From Gracilariopsis chorda (lineage: Eukaryota; Rhodophyta; Florideophyceae; Gracilariales; Gracilariaceae), in assembly GCA_003194525.1 (NCBI GenBank), contig NBIV01000371.1, positions 1-45,625 on the forward strand: 45,625 nt of DNA, written 5' to 3'. The translations under genes were made by a program, and so were the position numbers. The notes beneath the pieces were generated by a model. It saw only the letters and a program-made list of their open reading frames with translations, searched no databases and had not been told where the DNA came from. Of the stretch, positions 1-9,756 are shown one piece after another (position 1 is the stretch's first letter; every line of letters begins with the position of its first letter).

Positions 1-383
1 GCCTAAATTGGCAAAAAACCCAAAACTGACAACGCCGTTCTTCCGCGATTTGCAATGATTCCTTCATCATGATGGAAAATGTATATGGTGCCGAGCAATG
101 CATCTCGTTTGCTCTCCGAACTAGACGTCCATCATCATACCGAAGTGCGTATTTGAAAAGCGCGCGCTTTCCATATTTCAACGGCGAGTACCTCAGCGCA
201 ATTCGCTCTCTTGTAGTCTCAAGACTTGACCAATGCTGCGCCCACAACCACGTCTTGGAAACCCAACCGGTTGTTATACAATCTGTAATATACGAAAGAT
301 TTACAACGAAACACTTTTGGAAGGTACTTTCTGATACTCAGTGCATTCCCGTAGGTCAACTACGCCGCGCCTTTGCCTAATGG

Positions 384-1864
384 ATGACTCAAAATCCAAA
401 CGCACAACCAATTCAAGCCTCCGATGTCCAACTCAAACTCAATACATGTGGTCGCCCTACTGTTCTGATGTCTCAGGAAGAAGTCACTATTGCAGAAGCT
501 ATTAAATACTACGCAGAAAAAACAACACACCTTTAACCAATGATGGCGTTTCGTGATCTAGTACAACAGTTCATTATCATTTTGCCAAAGCAACGTCAGG
601 TCCAAGTCCAGTTTTTTGAATAACAGACCCTCGAAGAATTGGGTAACCCGATTTACACGATGCACAATCTGGCGGTACTGCCAGTAAAGCTTATGGATTA
701 CAAGAGGGTTAAGCCATGACTGGGAATAACTTAGCGCAGCATATTGCAAGAGTCTCTGCTACGATTAATCGATTCAATATTAATGAGCCTCAGTTCATAT
801 TTAACACCGACCAATCTGGTGCATCCTTCGAGAACATGAAAGGACGTAGCTTGCGGAAAGGCATTGGAGAAGCTTGAAGTGCGTCTGTCCGCAAAAAGCT
901 TTGACCACAAAAAAGGGAACTTATATCGTGTCACTGTCATGTAAGTTGTGAGCGCATGTGGAAAGGTTGTACAAACCGGTGACTGTTTTTCCCGGAACAC
1001 TTCCACACTATCGGAACATCCGGGGTAGGACAAAATCACTTCACTCCGTCTTACCTTCCTGTTATCTATTTCAGCGAAACCCTCCAGGGGTTGATACGGA
1101 CATTTTGTTTTCATGGGCTCAATTATTTGTGGACGAGACAGCACACCTGCGGGTCAATAACCAAAAGGTAATGCTGCTTCTCGATGGCTATGGATCACAT
1201 ATTCAATACAAGAAATTGACGTTCTTCAAAGAAAATAATGTTGTTGTCATTGCTCTTCCTGCACACACATCACATGCCACCCAGCCTTCGGACGTGTCTG
1301 TGTTTAGTTCATACAAGTCGTTTTCTGCAGAATGAACTGCACAAGGCGGCACGGCAAAAGACACTGTTGAATGCCTTTAATGTTGGGCAGTGCATCCATA
1401 ACGAATACTGTAGCTGCCATAAATCCACAAATATCCGTTCCGGATTCCATAAGGCCGCATATGGGATGTTGAACTTTTTGGGCCAAATATCCAGCCTCTG
1501 AGAAACATGTGACAAGCGCAAGCAAAGAAGAACAGTCAGGCGTCAGCATAAACGCTCTTGTAGCCGCTTTGGAGAGACAACACCGTACCTTACTCCGTGA
1601 TGCCATTGTTGCAAGAGAGCGGGCATGTCCGAATTGATACGAGCGTAGGTTCCCATGTCACGTCCGTAGCCGTTATAGAGGCTTTTGAACAAACGTCTTG
1701 AAATGCAAAGGAACAAGAAGCGTGACGAAAGAGCAAAAAGACAAGCCGCGGCTTATAAGGAACCAAAACGCGATGTCGAACGTCTCGTACAGCTCGCTGC
1801 ACAACGTCGTATTCGTCGTAGTTGTTTGACTGAGTCTCGTCAACAGAGGCTGCGCATGCGTTGA
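384..1864 (+). pseudogene. pogo/Tc5-like DDE transposase remnant, left copy
   Basis: This is the left-copy equivalent of the transposase at 35872-37343. Recognisable parts are an N-terminal Tc5/CENP-B-like helix-turn-helix region, a first catalytic Asp in an FNTDQSG context near 805, the second in LLLDGYGSH near 1180, and the PAHTSHATQPSDVSVF block near 1260-1300 that carries the third acidic residue. The family cuts and pastes DNA using an RNase H-fold DDD/E nuclease. The left copy keeps Asp at the third position, where the right copy has Glu, and it reads Trp where the right copy has a TAG stop at 36594. It is nonetheless shattered by about a dozen one- or few-base insertions, for example extra A near 520 and 910 and extra T near 615, 1685 and 2030. 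No active protein could be made. Confidence 0.85.
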
Positions 1865-3180
1865 GCAAAGGCTACGACGCAGGGCGCCGAGGCGCGCACC
1901 GCGCTTTTGGGTCGTGTTGGCGGAGTTGTTGCTCCGGATAGCGAGGATGAGTCATATGGTGGTATTGGTGTGACTGCCGTTCACTGAAAGGTCACCCACT
2001 GAAACGGCCGCATATTTCTTGTCGCTATTTTGAAACCATCAATTTCGCAGGCTCCTAGAGCCACTTTGTTTGCTCTGTGGTTTTACATGAAGTAAAACGT
2101 CGTTTGTGTCGAAACGTAATTTGTTCAATGTTGATTGTGTTCCGAATGTAGTGGAAGTATGAGGAATAGAATTATTCTATTGGTTCTGGAGTTGTTTTAT
2201 GTTTTGGTGGAGGTGCTCCGCCAAAATTAGGGAAGTTGTCGAATTAAGGGCCGAATGTATACCGCGCAGCGGGTGCTCAACGCTCCCACAGCACGGTTTG
2301 ACGATGCAGTCAGTAATCAAGATAGTACCATTACTAGGAAAGACGCAGTTGAAAATGTCGGTCCCGATTCTGGGAATGTTTCCAAGGCACTGGACACCCG
2401 CAGCGGGGTTCGCAATACCGTGTAACCGAAGCAGGTCTCGGCCGACCGGACCAGCCGGTAGTCGCTGACCCGCATGCAGAGGAATCCTACAAAGACATTG
2501 ACCAGGCATGGATCGCCCTGTGGTTTTGGGATTCACAAAACTCCGAGGGAGGCACTTTGGAAATCTTAGGAAACGAGAAGAAAGGGTTCGAACCCTGTGA
2601 AAGAAGACTATGCGGCGCCACCCCCTTAGTGAACAGACACTGTTCTTTGGTGGGAGATATCAGCAAGACCCGGCGCAAGGCGGTTGCAGGTCATCAAAAA
2701 CCGCGCTTACGGGTGTCCTCCGCTCTGCGGCCCATTCTAGAAACGGTCACCCCAATGGAGGTGCATATCCAAATTTGTGGCACACAGGATCTGGCTCCTA
2801 GCCAATGAGGTTCCCGAAATCCCCTTGTCCAGGTGAACCGTCACCTGGCACAGGTAGTGCAGCGTGAAGCTCCATCGTCGCAACGGTTCAAGTTGACGAA
2901 ACAGCTCAATCCAACCGGGAATCAAGAAGCTGCCAAGTCGTGGTTCTTAGGTTGCCACGGTCGTTGTAATACCGGCCACGATCGGGGTTACCTCCGCTTT
3001 CAGAAGTACCCACTCCTGGGACATGTTGACTCTGGTCGTCGGGTACAGTAACTTCGTCGGCACGACGGCTCTCGCGGAACCCGAAGGGTGGCAAATCTTG
3101 AAGAGAAGAAGGTCAGACCTCTCTGAAGCGTTTCCATTCTTTAATTAGGCACCCTCAAGGGGAAACGACCGTCAAACATG
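1865..3180 (+). other. Unassigned 1.3 kb between the pogo-like gene and the chromodomain, left copy
   Basis: No recognised family. A reading frame stays open from about 2420 to the stop at 2806-2808. It reads in a protein-like way (for example ESYKDIDQAWIALWFWDSQN near 2487-2545) and follows, with a one-base frame change, an upstream open stretch starting near 2250. The right copy has the same frames. It could be 3' sequence of the pogo-like element, a captured gene remnant, or part of gypsy E2. A GGTTCGAACCC string near 2585 resembles a tRNA B box, but no cloverleaf surrounds it. Confidence 0.4.
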
Positions 3181-3202
3181 GGCCAGGAGACCTTGGAACC
3201 CG

Positions 3203-3418
3203 AAGTTACACTCTCAGGAGTTCGTGATAGACCGCATCGTGCGTCATGTCCAAACCCCGGACGTGGAGATACGCTATCAGGTCCAGTGGTACGGTTACTC
3301 TCCCGAGGAGGATACTATAGAACCCATCGCTCACGTTTTGAGGTCTAAGATTCTCTCGTATCCCAGAAGAACTCGGAGGGCTCTACCTTCAAACCTGGAT
3401 GATGCGCAGGTTGGGTAA
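3203..3418 (+). pseudogene. Chromodomain end of gypsy E2-type integrase, left copy
   Basis: The translation has the chromodomain signature IDRIVRHVQTPDVEIRYQV, then QWYGYSPEEDTIEP and a basic tail PRRTRRAL. Chromodomains at the C-terminus of Ty3/gypsy integrases (chromoviruses) bind chromatin marks and steer integration. The usual W of the TWEP motif is I here. A one-base insertion near 3206 relative to the right copy cuts the frame upstream of the domain. The rest of this gypsy element would lie before the window start, as E2 does before the right copy. The right copy at 38652-38891 is open through the whole domain. Confidence 0.8.
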
Positions 3419-3762
3419 TCCCTCAACGGATGCGTATGAACGTGATCTCAGTGCAGGGTTGTGAAACTCGAAAGAGTACAGTTGGAAGGAGTATCTCAAG
3501 TAGATAAGAGGAGGGAAATTGATTACCGATTCTCGGTTTGCACCGAGAAAACGGGAGCTGGTACACTACCAATTACGGTTTAGAAGAAATCGAAATACGA
3601 AAGAAATCACGAAGTGGACAATAGAAGAAGGCAATGGACCTCGAAGAGTATTGAGAAAAATAAGAAGAAGAAGGATTAGATGAGAAAAAGTACCACATCT
3701 TAGGTTTTCTCAGATACTAAGGAAAGAGACTAACCAAATTGGGTTACAACCCACAGTCGAGA

Positions 3763-5627
3763 CTACGGAAAGCCTGAAGAAGAACCTGGCCCACCGCCAT
3801 TTCTCTGAGACTTCTGGTAGCTCGCCACAAAGTCCAGCATCTGGTTCATGTCAGTCATGCCCGGAGGAATCGGGATTCTCTCCCCAAGGAGACCCTGGCG
3901 AATGCTCGCTGGCTGCGGTGTTAACCCGCTAACTTGCGGAGTGTCCAAATTCCACTCTCCCGGGCCTGTTGGCCTGGAACCGGAAATATCAGCGTCACCA
4001 AAAGCTGGTGGAATTGCCCCCGTGTTAAGCACCCTGTCGAGGGGATTGGCTTCTTTATCCAAGGTGGGATCGCCCAAGTCAATTAGAGGCTCGTATTTGT
4101 AGTCCTCGGCATAGACGAACCCCGTGGGGTGACCAATCGGCACCGTACACGGGACATCCCTCACGGAAAGGGCATGAGCTCGAGTGATAAGAGCACTCTC
4201 ATAGGATTCACACCACACCCAGTTGCCGGAATGCGGATCATTACACCCCGGAGATCGGTCGTATCCGGAAACGGAACTATCCATCTCGGTTTTGTTCGCC
4301 ACAGGCACCTGATCCCAACGCACTCAGTCTATGACTGTCAAGATTACGTTCAAGTCAGCTACATTGGCTTTGGACCTCAACGCTGGGTATAGATCGAGAC
4401 GCCGTATGATGACCCTCAAGAGAGGTGGGATGTACCATATCCTGAAATGGTCATAAACTTCCCATAGGGGCTGCGCGGCAACGCAGGCTCCCCATTCGGC
4501 TGCCACAAGGCACCAGTAACCGGAGTGATGATCCTTGAGGAGGTGTGACCCCATATAGTAGAGGCAGGAGGAAAGCTCGGCAAAACCTCCATGGGGGAAC
4601 TCAACTTTGCTCCCCTAGGCAGAAAGCGAACGTACCTATAAGGCTTCGCAGTATAACGGATTCGTTCAATCTCCACATGGGGGTAGAAAATCAAGTATCC
4701 GTGTCGGGATCTCGCTCACCGCTCAAAGCGCACCCTTCGGTCGAAATGATACTGCTTGCTTGACCTCTGAAGGTATCAGAACTCTGTTCTAAGCATGGGA
4801 CGACCCCACAGGAGAATGTTTGGATTGATCACGTGTTCTCACCCGCGGAACTCCTGTTCAAAGAACGGGGCCAAAGGGGCTCCATAGGAGCCCTCTTTGT
4901 ACGTTCGGAAGTGCGAAACGTCGAACCCGTACAACAGGAGCACTAGATGCTCATTGCGAGTCCTCTCCATGCGTTGGTAACCCATTTTCGCCATCCCGGC
5001 TTGGGTCTGATCCAAAGGTTCTCCGCCCCTGCGGTATAACATCTGCGGTTCGATGGCAATACCTGCCTTCCAATCTGGTGATTATACTGTTTCGCGAAAA
5101 ATCCCACGAGGGAGCATGCGATCCTCTACATAGGAGTCGATCAATTCTTTATCGTCTACTGATGTCGGGTGAAACCATTGGGAACGGCAGTAGATGCCAG
5201 GATCCAACAGCAGATTCCACCTCTAAAGGGACTCATTCGATATCCAAACCAGAGGGTTCGATGCAAATGGCATCGCTTGCACGAAGTTCCACGCCACGAC
5301 GTCGGGTTTCAGTTTCTGAGAAAGATGACTGTCCGCAGCGACAGCAGAAGCCACCAAACCAGGATACGCAGCGGAACCCTGAGGCAGGAGAGCAGACCTG
5401 AAACACGAGTATTACCCCGAAGCAGCAGGCGAGTGAGACGCAGACGCGGATGCAGATGGCGCCGCTGGTGCGGGAGCGCCCGGGAGCGGGTTCTTTGACT
5501 AAGGATTCATCTCCGGGAAGGAGGCAGACGCAGAAGCAGAAAGTCGCTGGTTTCCGGATGTCAGAAAAGATATTGATAGCGTGATTGTGGTCCTGGCCTT
5601 GCAAGGAGAAGAAGAAGAAGACCCCAT
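3763..5627 (-). pseudogene. Antisense coding remnant between chromodomain and 3' LTR, left copy
   Basis: Read on the minus strand, a start-like ATG at 5627 sits about 85 bp inside the 3' LTR edge. It is followed by a Ser/Ala-rich stretch, then about 600 codons of protein-like sequence spread over changing frames, ending in a Gly-rich tail and a stop at 3763. Clear blocks are YGFDVSHFRTYKEGSYGAP (about 4950-4890), GSHLLKDHHSGYWCLVAAEW (about 4550-4490) and the last 186 codons, open from 4323 to 3763. Between the two copies that last block differs by four amino-acid changes and three silent changes, with no indel. I do not recognise the family. Compared with the right copy, the left has a further one-base loss near 5020. 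Confidence 0.55.
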
Positions 5628-5697
5628 GACGGGAGGTTGTAAAAATAGGCCCTCGTTTGTCGCCGCTGGACTCTTTTAGGATTTAAAGCCTTGATTT

Positions 5698-5710
5698 GAG
5701 GAAGGAAACA
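5698..5710 (+). promoter_or_regulatory. Polypurine tract of gypsy E2-type element, left copy
   Basis: A purine run (GAGGAAGGAAACA) directly precedes TGTGGAGC. This is the usual layout of the plus-strand primer next to a 3' LTR. E1 has the same arrangement at 25281-25292. Confidence 0.7.
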
Positions 5711-5820
5711 TGTGGAGCAACGCTTCTTTGGCGGAGTTAGTGAAGATCCTAGATCTATAAGGTTGATACTCCATGAATTAGTGCTACTCATTATATGAGT
5801 TTTCCTTAGTTTTCTGAATT
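5711..5820 (+). mobile_element. Partial 3' LTR of gypsy E2-type element, left copy
   Basis: It begins with TGTGGAGCAACGC and shares about 100 bp, roughly four-fifths identical, with the start of the E2 5' LTR at 28108. Shared tracts include TTGGCGG, TTAGTGAAGATC and TAGTGCTACTC. Similarity fades beyond about 5815, whereas the 5' LTR runs for 870 bp, so this LTR is truncated or highly diverged. The same state is present in the right copy. Confidence 0.65.
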
Positions 5821-7162
5821 GTGTTACATCGACTTTAGACGTATGTAACGGTACACCAACCTTATTTACGTCAAATAAATGGCCACCCTTCCGTAGGATT
5901 AGTTTTTATGGGATTTTATATGTATCGTTATCGGTCTAAAGCTTCGCAACCTTACAACCAAAAAACCAAGCTTGGCATCTCGTGCTTTCATGTTACTGGA
6001 ATTGGCATGCCTGAAAACACAAACCCGCAAATGAGTTTCTTCGGGATCTAACTCGTATTTCATAGATTTGCTTCTTTTGTTACAGACACCGACAGTAAGG
6101 TACTGAACGAAGGAGCTTTAAAAAGCTTGAGCTACGTAGAAATGCATCCAGTGAACTCACCGGTATCTATCTTTTAAAAAATGGGTATTCGTGTTTTCAG
6201 AAGATGTGCAGTGGATAGGTTTGACAGCAAAGTGTTTTTAGTGTAAACGGTACCAATGGTACTCATCTATCCCATTTAGTAACTATATCACACATGATCA
6301 AACAGAAGTTAGTCACATTCAACGGATTAGATTGAATCTCATCTAATAGTATCGATATCCGACTTATTCTTCGTCTGCGAACAATGTTTAAATCGCAGGT
6401 GGATTTTTGTGGGGGCTATATTGCACATTTTGCATAAGTGTGAAGGTTTCGATGGTTCAATACCTTTCTCTGCACTAATTATTTACATTAGAGCCCTAGT
6501 GGACTCTAATGAAGGATTTATGTAGGGTATCTGCAGGTATCGACTGTCTAATAGCAGATATGTCTACGTGCTAAAAGTAAAGTGTTTGTAACGCTTATCA
6601 CGGAGGGTGCTGACAAAATGTGTATGCTACTTCAGGCTTAGCCGATGTAGCTACAAGCTTAAAGGAAGAATACGAATCATGAGATTTGTGCGGAGGCGTT
6701 TCGAGAGGCTAGCATCGTTTACATGCCACGTTGTAAGCTGCAGGCGGCATACGCGTCCACTCAACAGTTATCGCAAACCGTCACCCTCTTTCCATGGCTG
6801 CCCATAGCGCTCACGTCTTGAGGCGTTTTGTACTGCCCTACTACCTTGAACGCTTTGTTTTGTTTATATATCTCAACCATTGCGAAGATACAGACAAAAC
6901 AATTTCCAACACCGCTATCGGACCCTACAGGTCTTTGTCTGCGAAGGGGATTTCTGTGAAACGTAACTGAAGAAGAAAGAAGATAATCTATGTGGCTCAT
7001 CAGCCAAGCAACCGCACACATGCTGTTCTAGAAAGCTCATCGCTTTACATCTTAATTTTTATTGCCTTATCTCTCCACCTGCTACATTGAGGGGATGCAA
7101 GCTGAAGTCTGGAGGAGATCCTTTGTCCAACATTAAATGTATACCATGACTAAGGTATTACG
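5821..7162. other. Intergenic, no gene seen, left copy
   Basis: About 1.3 kb of moderately AT-rich sequence with only short open frames on both strands. Relative to the right copy I count roughly ten substitutions and no clear indel, so it looks like unconstrained DNA of the same age as the rest of the duplication. I find no RNA gene or repeat. Confidence 0.6.
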
Positions 7163-7824
7163 TTAGGCTTTCTCAAGCGTCACGCGGGTGTGCATGCTTC
7201 CGCGGATAATCTTCACCGCAGCGACCTTGTGCGAAGAGCAGTTGCTCTGAGTTCCGGGGTTAATGCGGTCGGAAACCGAAGCTTCTTCAGCGAGGCCCCC
7301 GTCGCTCTTTCTGCGAAGGTACACCCTCATCTGAGCTCCACCCTGGTTGTCAGATGCAAACCATCTCGCATTGGAAATGATGGCAGTAGAGTCCTCCCAC
7401 TTACTGTCCTGGCGCGCCTTCTCTACGTCGATCACGACAACTTCAGTTTCACCGTTACTGGTATTGTCACCACCAAAGTCCAAGTAGTCATTCGGACCAG
7501 TGCATCTGAAACCGACGTTGCCGTCCAAGAAACGTGTGCTTTTGTCCAGGTCGCGCTGCTCCGGAGACCAGGTGTATTCAATGACAAACTCGAGAAGAGG
7601 TAGCTGGTTGTTGGAGATCATGAACGAGTTTCCTCGCATGGAGCAAGAATATCCGTTGTTTTCACATTCCTCCACGGCGCAAACTGAACGAGTGACCGGG
7701 TGGTTACATTCGCGATCGGGGTACGACCAGTGTTGCAACGGTTGGGGCAAACGTCGTTGGTAGCGTGCTGGGCAAGGATCGGAACGACCGATGCCAGAAG
7801 GAGGAAGACAAAGTAGCAGCGCAT
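7163..7824 (-). pseudogene. Secreted cysteine-containing protein, frameshifted, left copy
   Basis: The paralogue at 11599-12285 guides the reading. The minus-strand start ATG at 7824 opens a signal peptide (MRCYFVFLLLASVVPILA) followed by CPNRCN. Near 7715-7750 a net 4-base loss relative to the paralogue shifts the frame. Downstream, the frame gives ECNHPVTRSVCAVEEC, then FVIEYTWSPEQRDLD, DGNVGFRC, and the conserved end INPGTQSNC to HTRVTLEKA, stopping at 7163. The frameshift is shared by both copies, so it predates the duplication unless both carry the same assembly error. The left copy also has three amino-acid changes at positions where the right copy and the paralogue agree (Pro to Arg, Thr to Lys, Gly to Arg). 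Function unknown; an extracellular role is inferred from the signal peptide only. Confidence 0.75.
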
Positions 7825-7916
7825 TTCTGTTTGGATAGGGAGCAGTTTGGAGAGTTATAGAGGCGAATGAGTGGGCTGATGGCTTGAGTGAACACCGAAA
7901 CCACCTTGCAGCCTCT

Positions 7917-7924
7917 CTTTTATA
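7917..7924 (-). promoter_or_regulatory. TATA box of the minus-strand secreted gene, left copy
   Basis: Read on the minus strand this is CCATATAAAAGAG, a strong TATA match about 93 bp upstream of the ATG at 7824. The paralogue has TATTTAAA about 88 bp upstream of its ATG. Confidence 0.6.
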
Positions 7925-7980
7925 TGGAAATCGGTCTTCTTCCTCATGCTTTTCGTACATGGCGAAGGAGATCTTTGAGT

Positions 7981-8031
7981 GCAAAAGGAACATCCTGAGT
8001 CAAAACTTTTGACTCAGGGGGTTCCTTGTGC
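7981..8031. repeat. 51-bp imperfect palindrome upstream of the secreted gene, left copy
   Basis: The two arms pair at about 22 of 25 positions around a one-base centre. The inner 11 bp (CTGAGTCAAAA and its complement) are perfect. The arms contain the bZIP-type heptamers TGAGTCA and TGACTCA. It lies about 60-110 bp upstream of the minus-strand TATA box, so it could be an upstream activating site for that gene or a cruciform-forming mobile-element scar. Confidence 0.7.
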
Positions 8032-8034
8032 ACA

Positions 8035-8067
8035 GTGAGTAGATTGTTCTGTCCATTCTTTTGACTC
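8035..8067. repeat. Left arm of a 33-bp inverted repeat around the RNase H frame, left copy
   Basis: GTGAGTAGATTGTTCTGTCC and the following 13 bases match the reverse complement of 9261-9293 at 31 of 33 positions. The inner end contains CTTTTGACTC, which also occurs in the adjacent palindrome. Confidence 0.85.
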
Positions 8068-9195
8068 AAAAGGGCAGCGCAAGCACTGCTGAGCGCACTA
8101 CAGCCAGCAAAATGCGAAATATGGAGCGATGGCTCGGTAGGAGAGCCATCAGGACAACCAGAGAACACGGAATCTCGAATTGCGGTAGAGTGGACGGATG
8201 GATGGTTTACAGACAGCGCTAGGAAGTTTGTCAGATCTATGACAGCACACCCTCAGTGCCGTCAGTTTTATGAAGGGCATCGCCGAATGCCAGACATGGT
8301 AGTATACTATGATGATGAATTTGTCATGGCTTACTACTATCTGGATTCCCAGATCATACTACATGCAGACGGGCATAAATTGGGATACCAGCTCCTTTTT
8401 CCAAAGAAGGTAGGAGCTGCAGCCTACACTATCTCGTGGGACGAGAACAGTACTGAACAAGAACATGCCACACTCCCGGCTGGAGTGGAAGTGTCCTCGT
8501 TCACAGCAGAAGTCACCGCTGCAAAACACGCGCTTGAAAATGTTTTGCAAAGATGTGAAGAAGGATGGAAAGGACGAATCAGATTGGCAACGGACTCCAA
8601 AAGTATGGTAGATGGATTGCAGAGCTCGCTTCGACAGCAACCCTCTTCGTTACAAACTGTTTCACGAATACTAAGTTCCATCACCGACAAAAGAGGCTGT
8701 TTTGTTGATATCGTTTGGAGACCCGGGCATTGCGGCCTTCCGCAGAATGAACGGGTGGATAGCCTTGCAAAGCAAGGTTTGAGAACTCCTTTGAAAGATC
8801 AATTCAGAGTACTGGTCTACTTTGAGGACGCCAAGACACGAATAATGACTGGCTCTAGAGCCAAGCCTTTGATCAATGATGTCCCAGAAGAACTACAAAG
8901 CATCATATCGCCACGGAAAGCAGAAGTCACACTGTCTCAGATCTATGTAGGACACACGCCGAAGCTTCACCCTGTTGCAAGCTCCATAGGAGGAAAACCA
9001 TCACAATGTGACTGTAACACGCACGCTACCAACAGCGCTGAACACTAAGTGCTTCGTTGTCCTGAGCGGACAGATTCTAGGAGATGCGAGCTTCCTGCCG
9101 CAGCAGAGAGAAAAGGTAAGACTTTGGCGGAGATAGTCCGCCAGTGGCCACAGAAGGTGTTAGCCTTTCTTAGGAGAGAGAGGTTTTTCTCATAA
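8065..9195 (+). pseudogene. RNase H domain of non-LTR retrotransposon type, left copy
   Basis: One frame is open from 8065 to a TAA at 9046. It shows RNase H features: IWSDGSVGEPSG near 8119, GAAAYTI near 8417, Glu in SSFTAEVTA near 8500, Asp in LATDSKSMV near 8590, and WRPGHCGLPQNERVDSLAK near 8718. The family cleaves RNA in RNA-DNA hybrids and in LINEs follows the reverse transcriptase. About 80 residues separate SDGS from GAAAYTI, far more than usual, so this looks like an in-frame insertion. After the TAA the same frame continues with VLRCPERTDSRRCE to 9195. With the CDC before it, this resembles the Cys/His tail of LINE proteins, so the TAA is premature. No reverse transcriptase is visible upstream; the left inverted repeat starts at once. 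Confidence 0.75.
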
Positions 9196-9260
9196 AAAGG
9201 AAAAAACCTCTATCAATAGGCCGTAATCAGACATATTGAACCCAAAATAAAGAAGAAGAA

Positions 9261-9293
9261 GACTCAAAAGGATGGACAGAACAATCTACTCAC
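9261..9293. repeat. Right arm of the 33-bp inverted repeat, left copy
   Basis: Reverse-complement partner of 8035-8067 with two mismatches. It is preceded by a short AAG-rich run (AATAAAGAAGAAGAAG) that could be a LINE-like 3' tail. Confidence 0.85.
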
Positions 9294-9516
9294 CTCCCAA
9301 GCACACTGTAGGGCATTCTACATCCACAGTGCCTTTGAAGCCATTACCAACACCACCTCTGATGCAAAGGGCTTTTATAGATCGACAGGGCGGTGCATAG
9401 GAGTTTCATGCGTAATGGCTACGTGGAATTTAGTTCTCTTGGGAAACTCGGCATACTAACGTTACTCTTTGTACTGTGGTTCCGAGTAAGATGTGCTCGG
9501 AAGAAACACTTTTTTT

Positions 9517-9756
9517 GCATCAACGAATGTGTTATTATATCCTTCTGATGAAGCAGGCCCGTGTAAGACGAAATATGTGTTCTGTCCATTTATTTCAGCA
9601 CCATTGCGCCTAATTCTTATCTTGTTGTCATCGTGGAAAAAATACGATGTAGTTCTTTTCCACATCGCCATCGTACGGGGTAACAATCAAGCAGTATGCC
9701 ATTTTGCTGGCTTTCACTGGTAGATATATATCTTCTGGGGCTTTGATTTCAAACAC
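9517..9756 (-). pseudogene. Unrecognised minus-strand coding fragment, left copy
   Basis: This is the partner of the 79-codon open frame at 44995-45234 on the minus strand. Readable pieces include FFHDDNKIRIRRNGAEINGQ and TYFVLHGPASSEGYN. In the left copy, small indels near 9530, 9640 and 9680 (an extra A in a run, and loss of four bases in the GGGTGGGTAAC region) break the frame. No family recognised. Confidence 0.35.

Noticed and set aside
69..380. 103-codon ATG frame upstream of the pogo-like transposase, open in both copies (also 35557-35868)
   Set aside because: All eight differences I count between the two copies change the amino acid, which argues against protein constraint. It is in frame with the transposase but separated by a TAA, so it is more likely leader sequence.
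2584..2596. Perfect GGTTCGAACCC string resembling a tRNA T-arm/B box
   Set aside because: No A box, anticodon stem or acceptor stem can be paired around it at tRNA spacing; the surrounding sequence reads as an open protein frame in both copies.
5590..5640. GAA-rich run as a microsatellite
   Set aside because: Only about five units, and read on the minus strand it encodes the Ser run at the start of the antisense gene.
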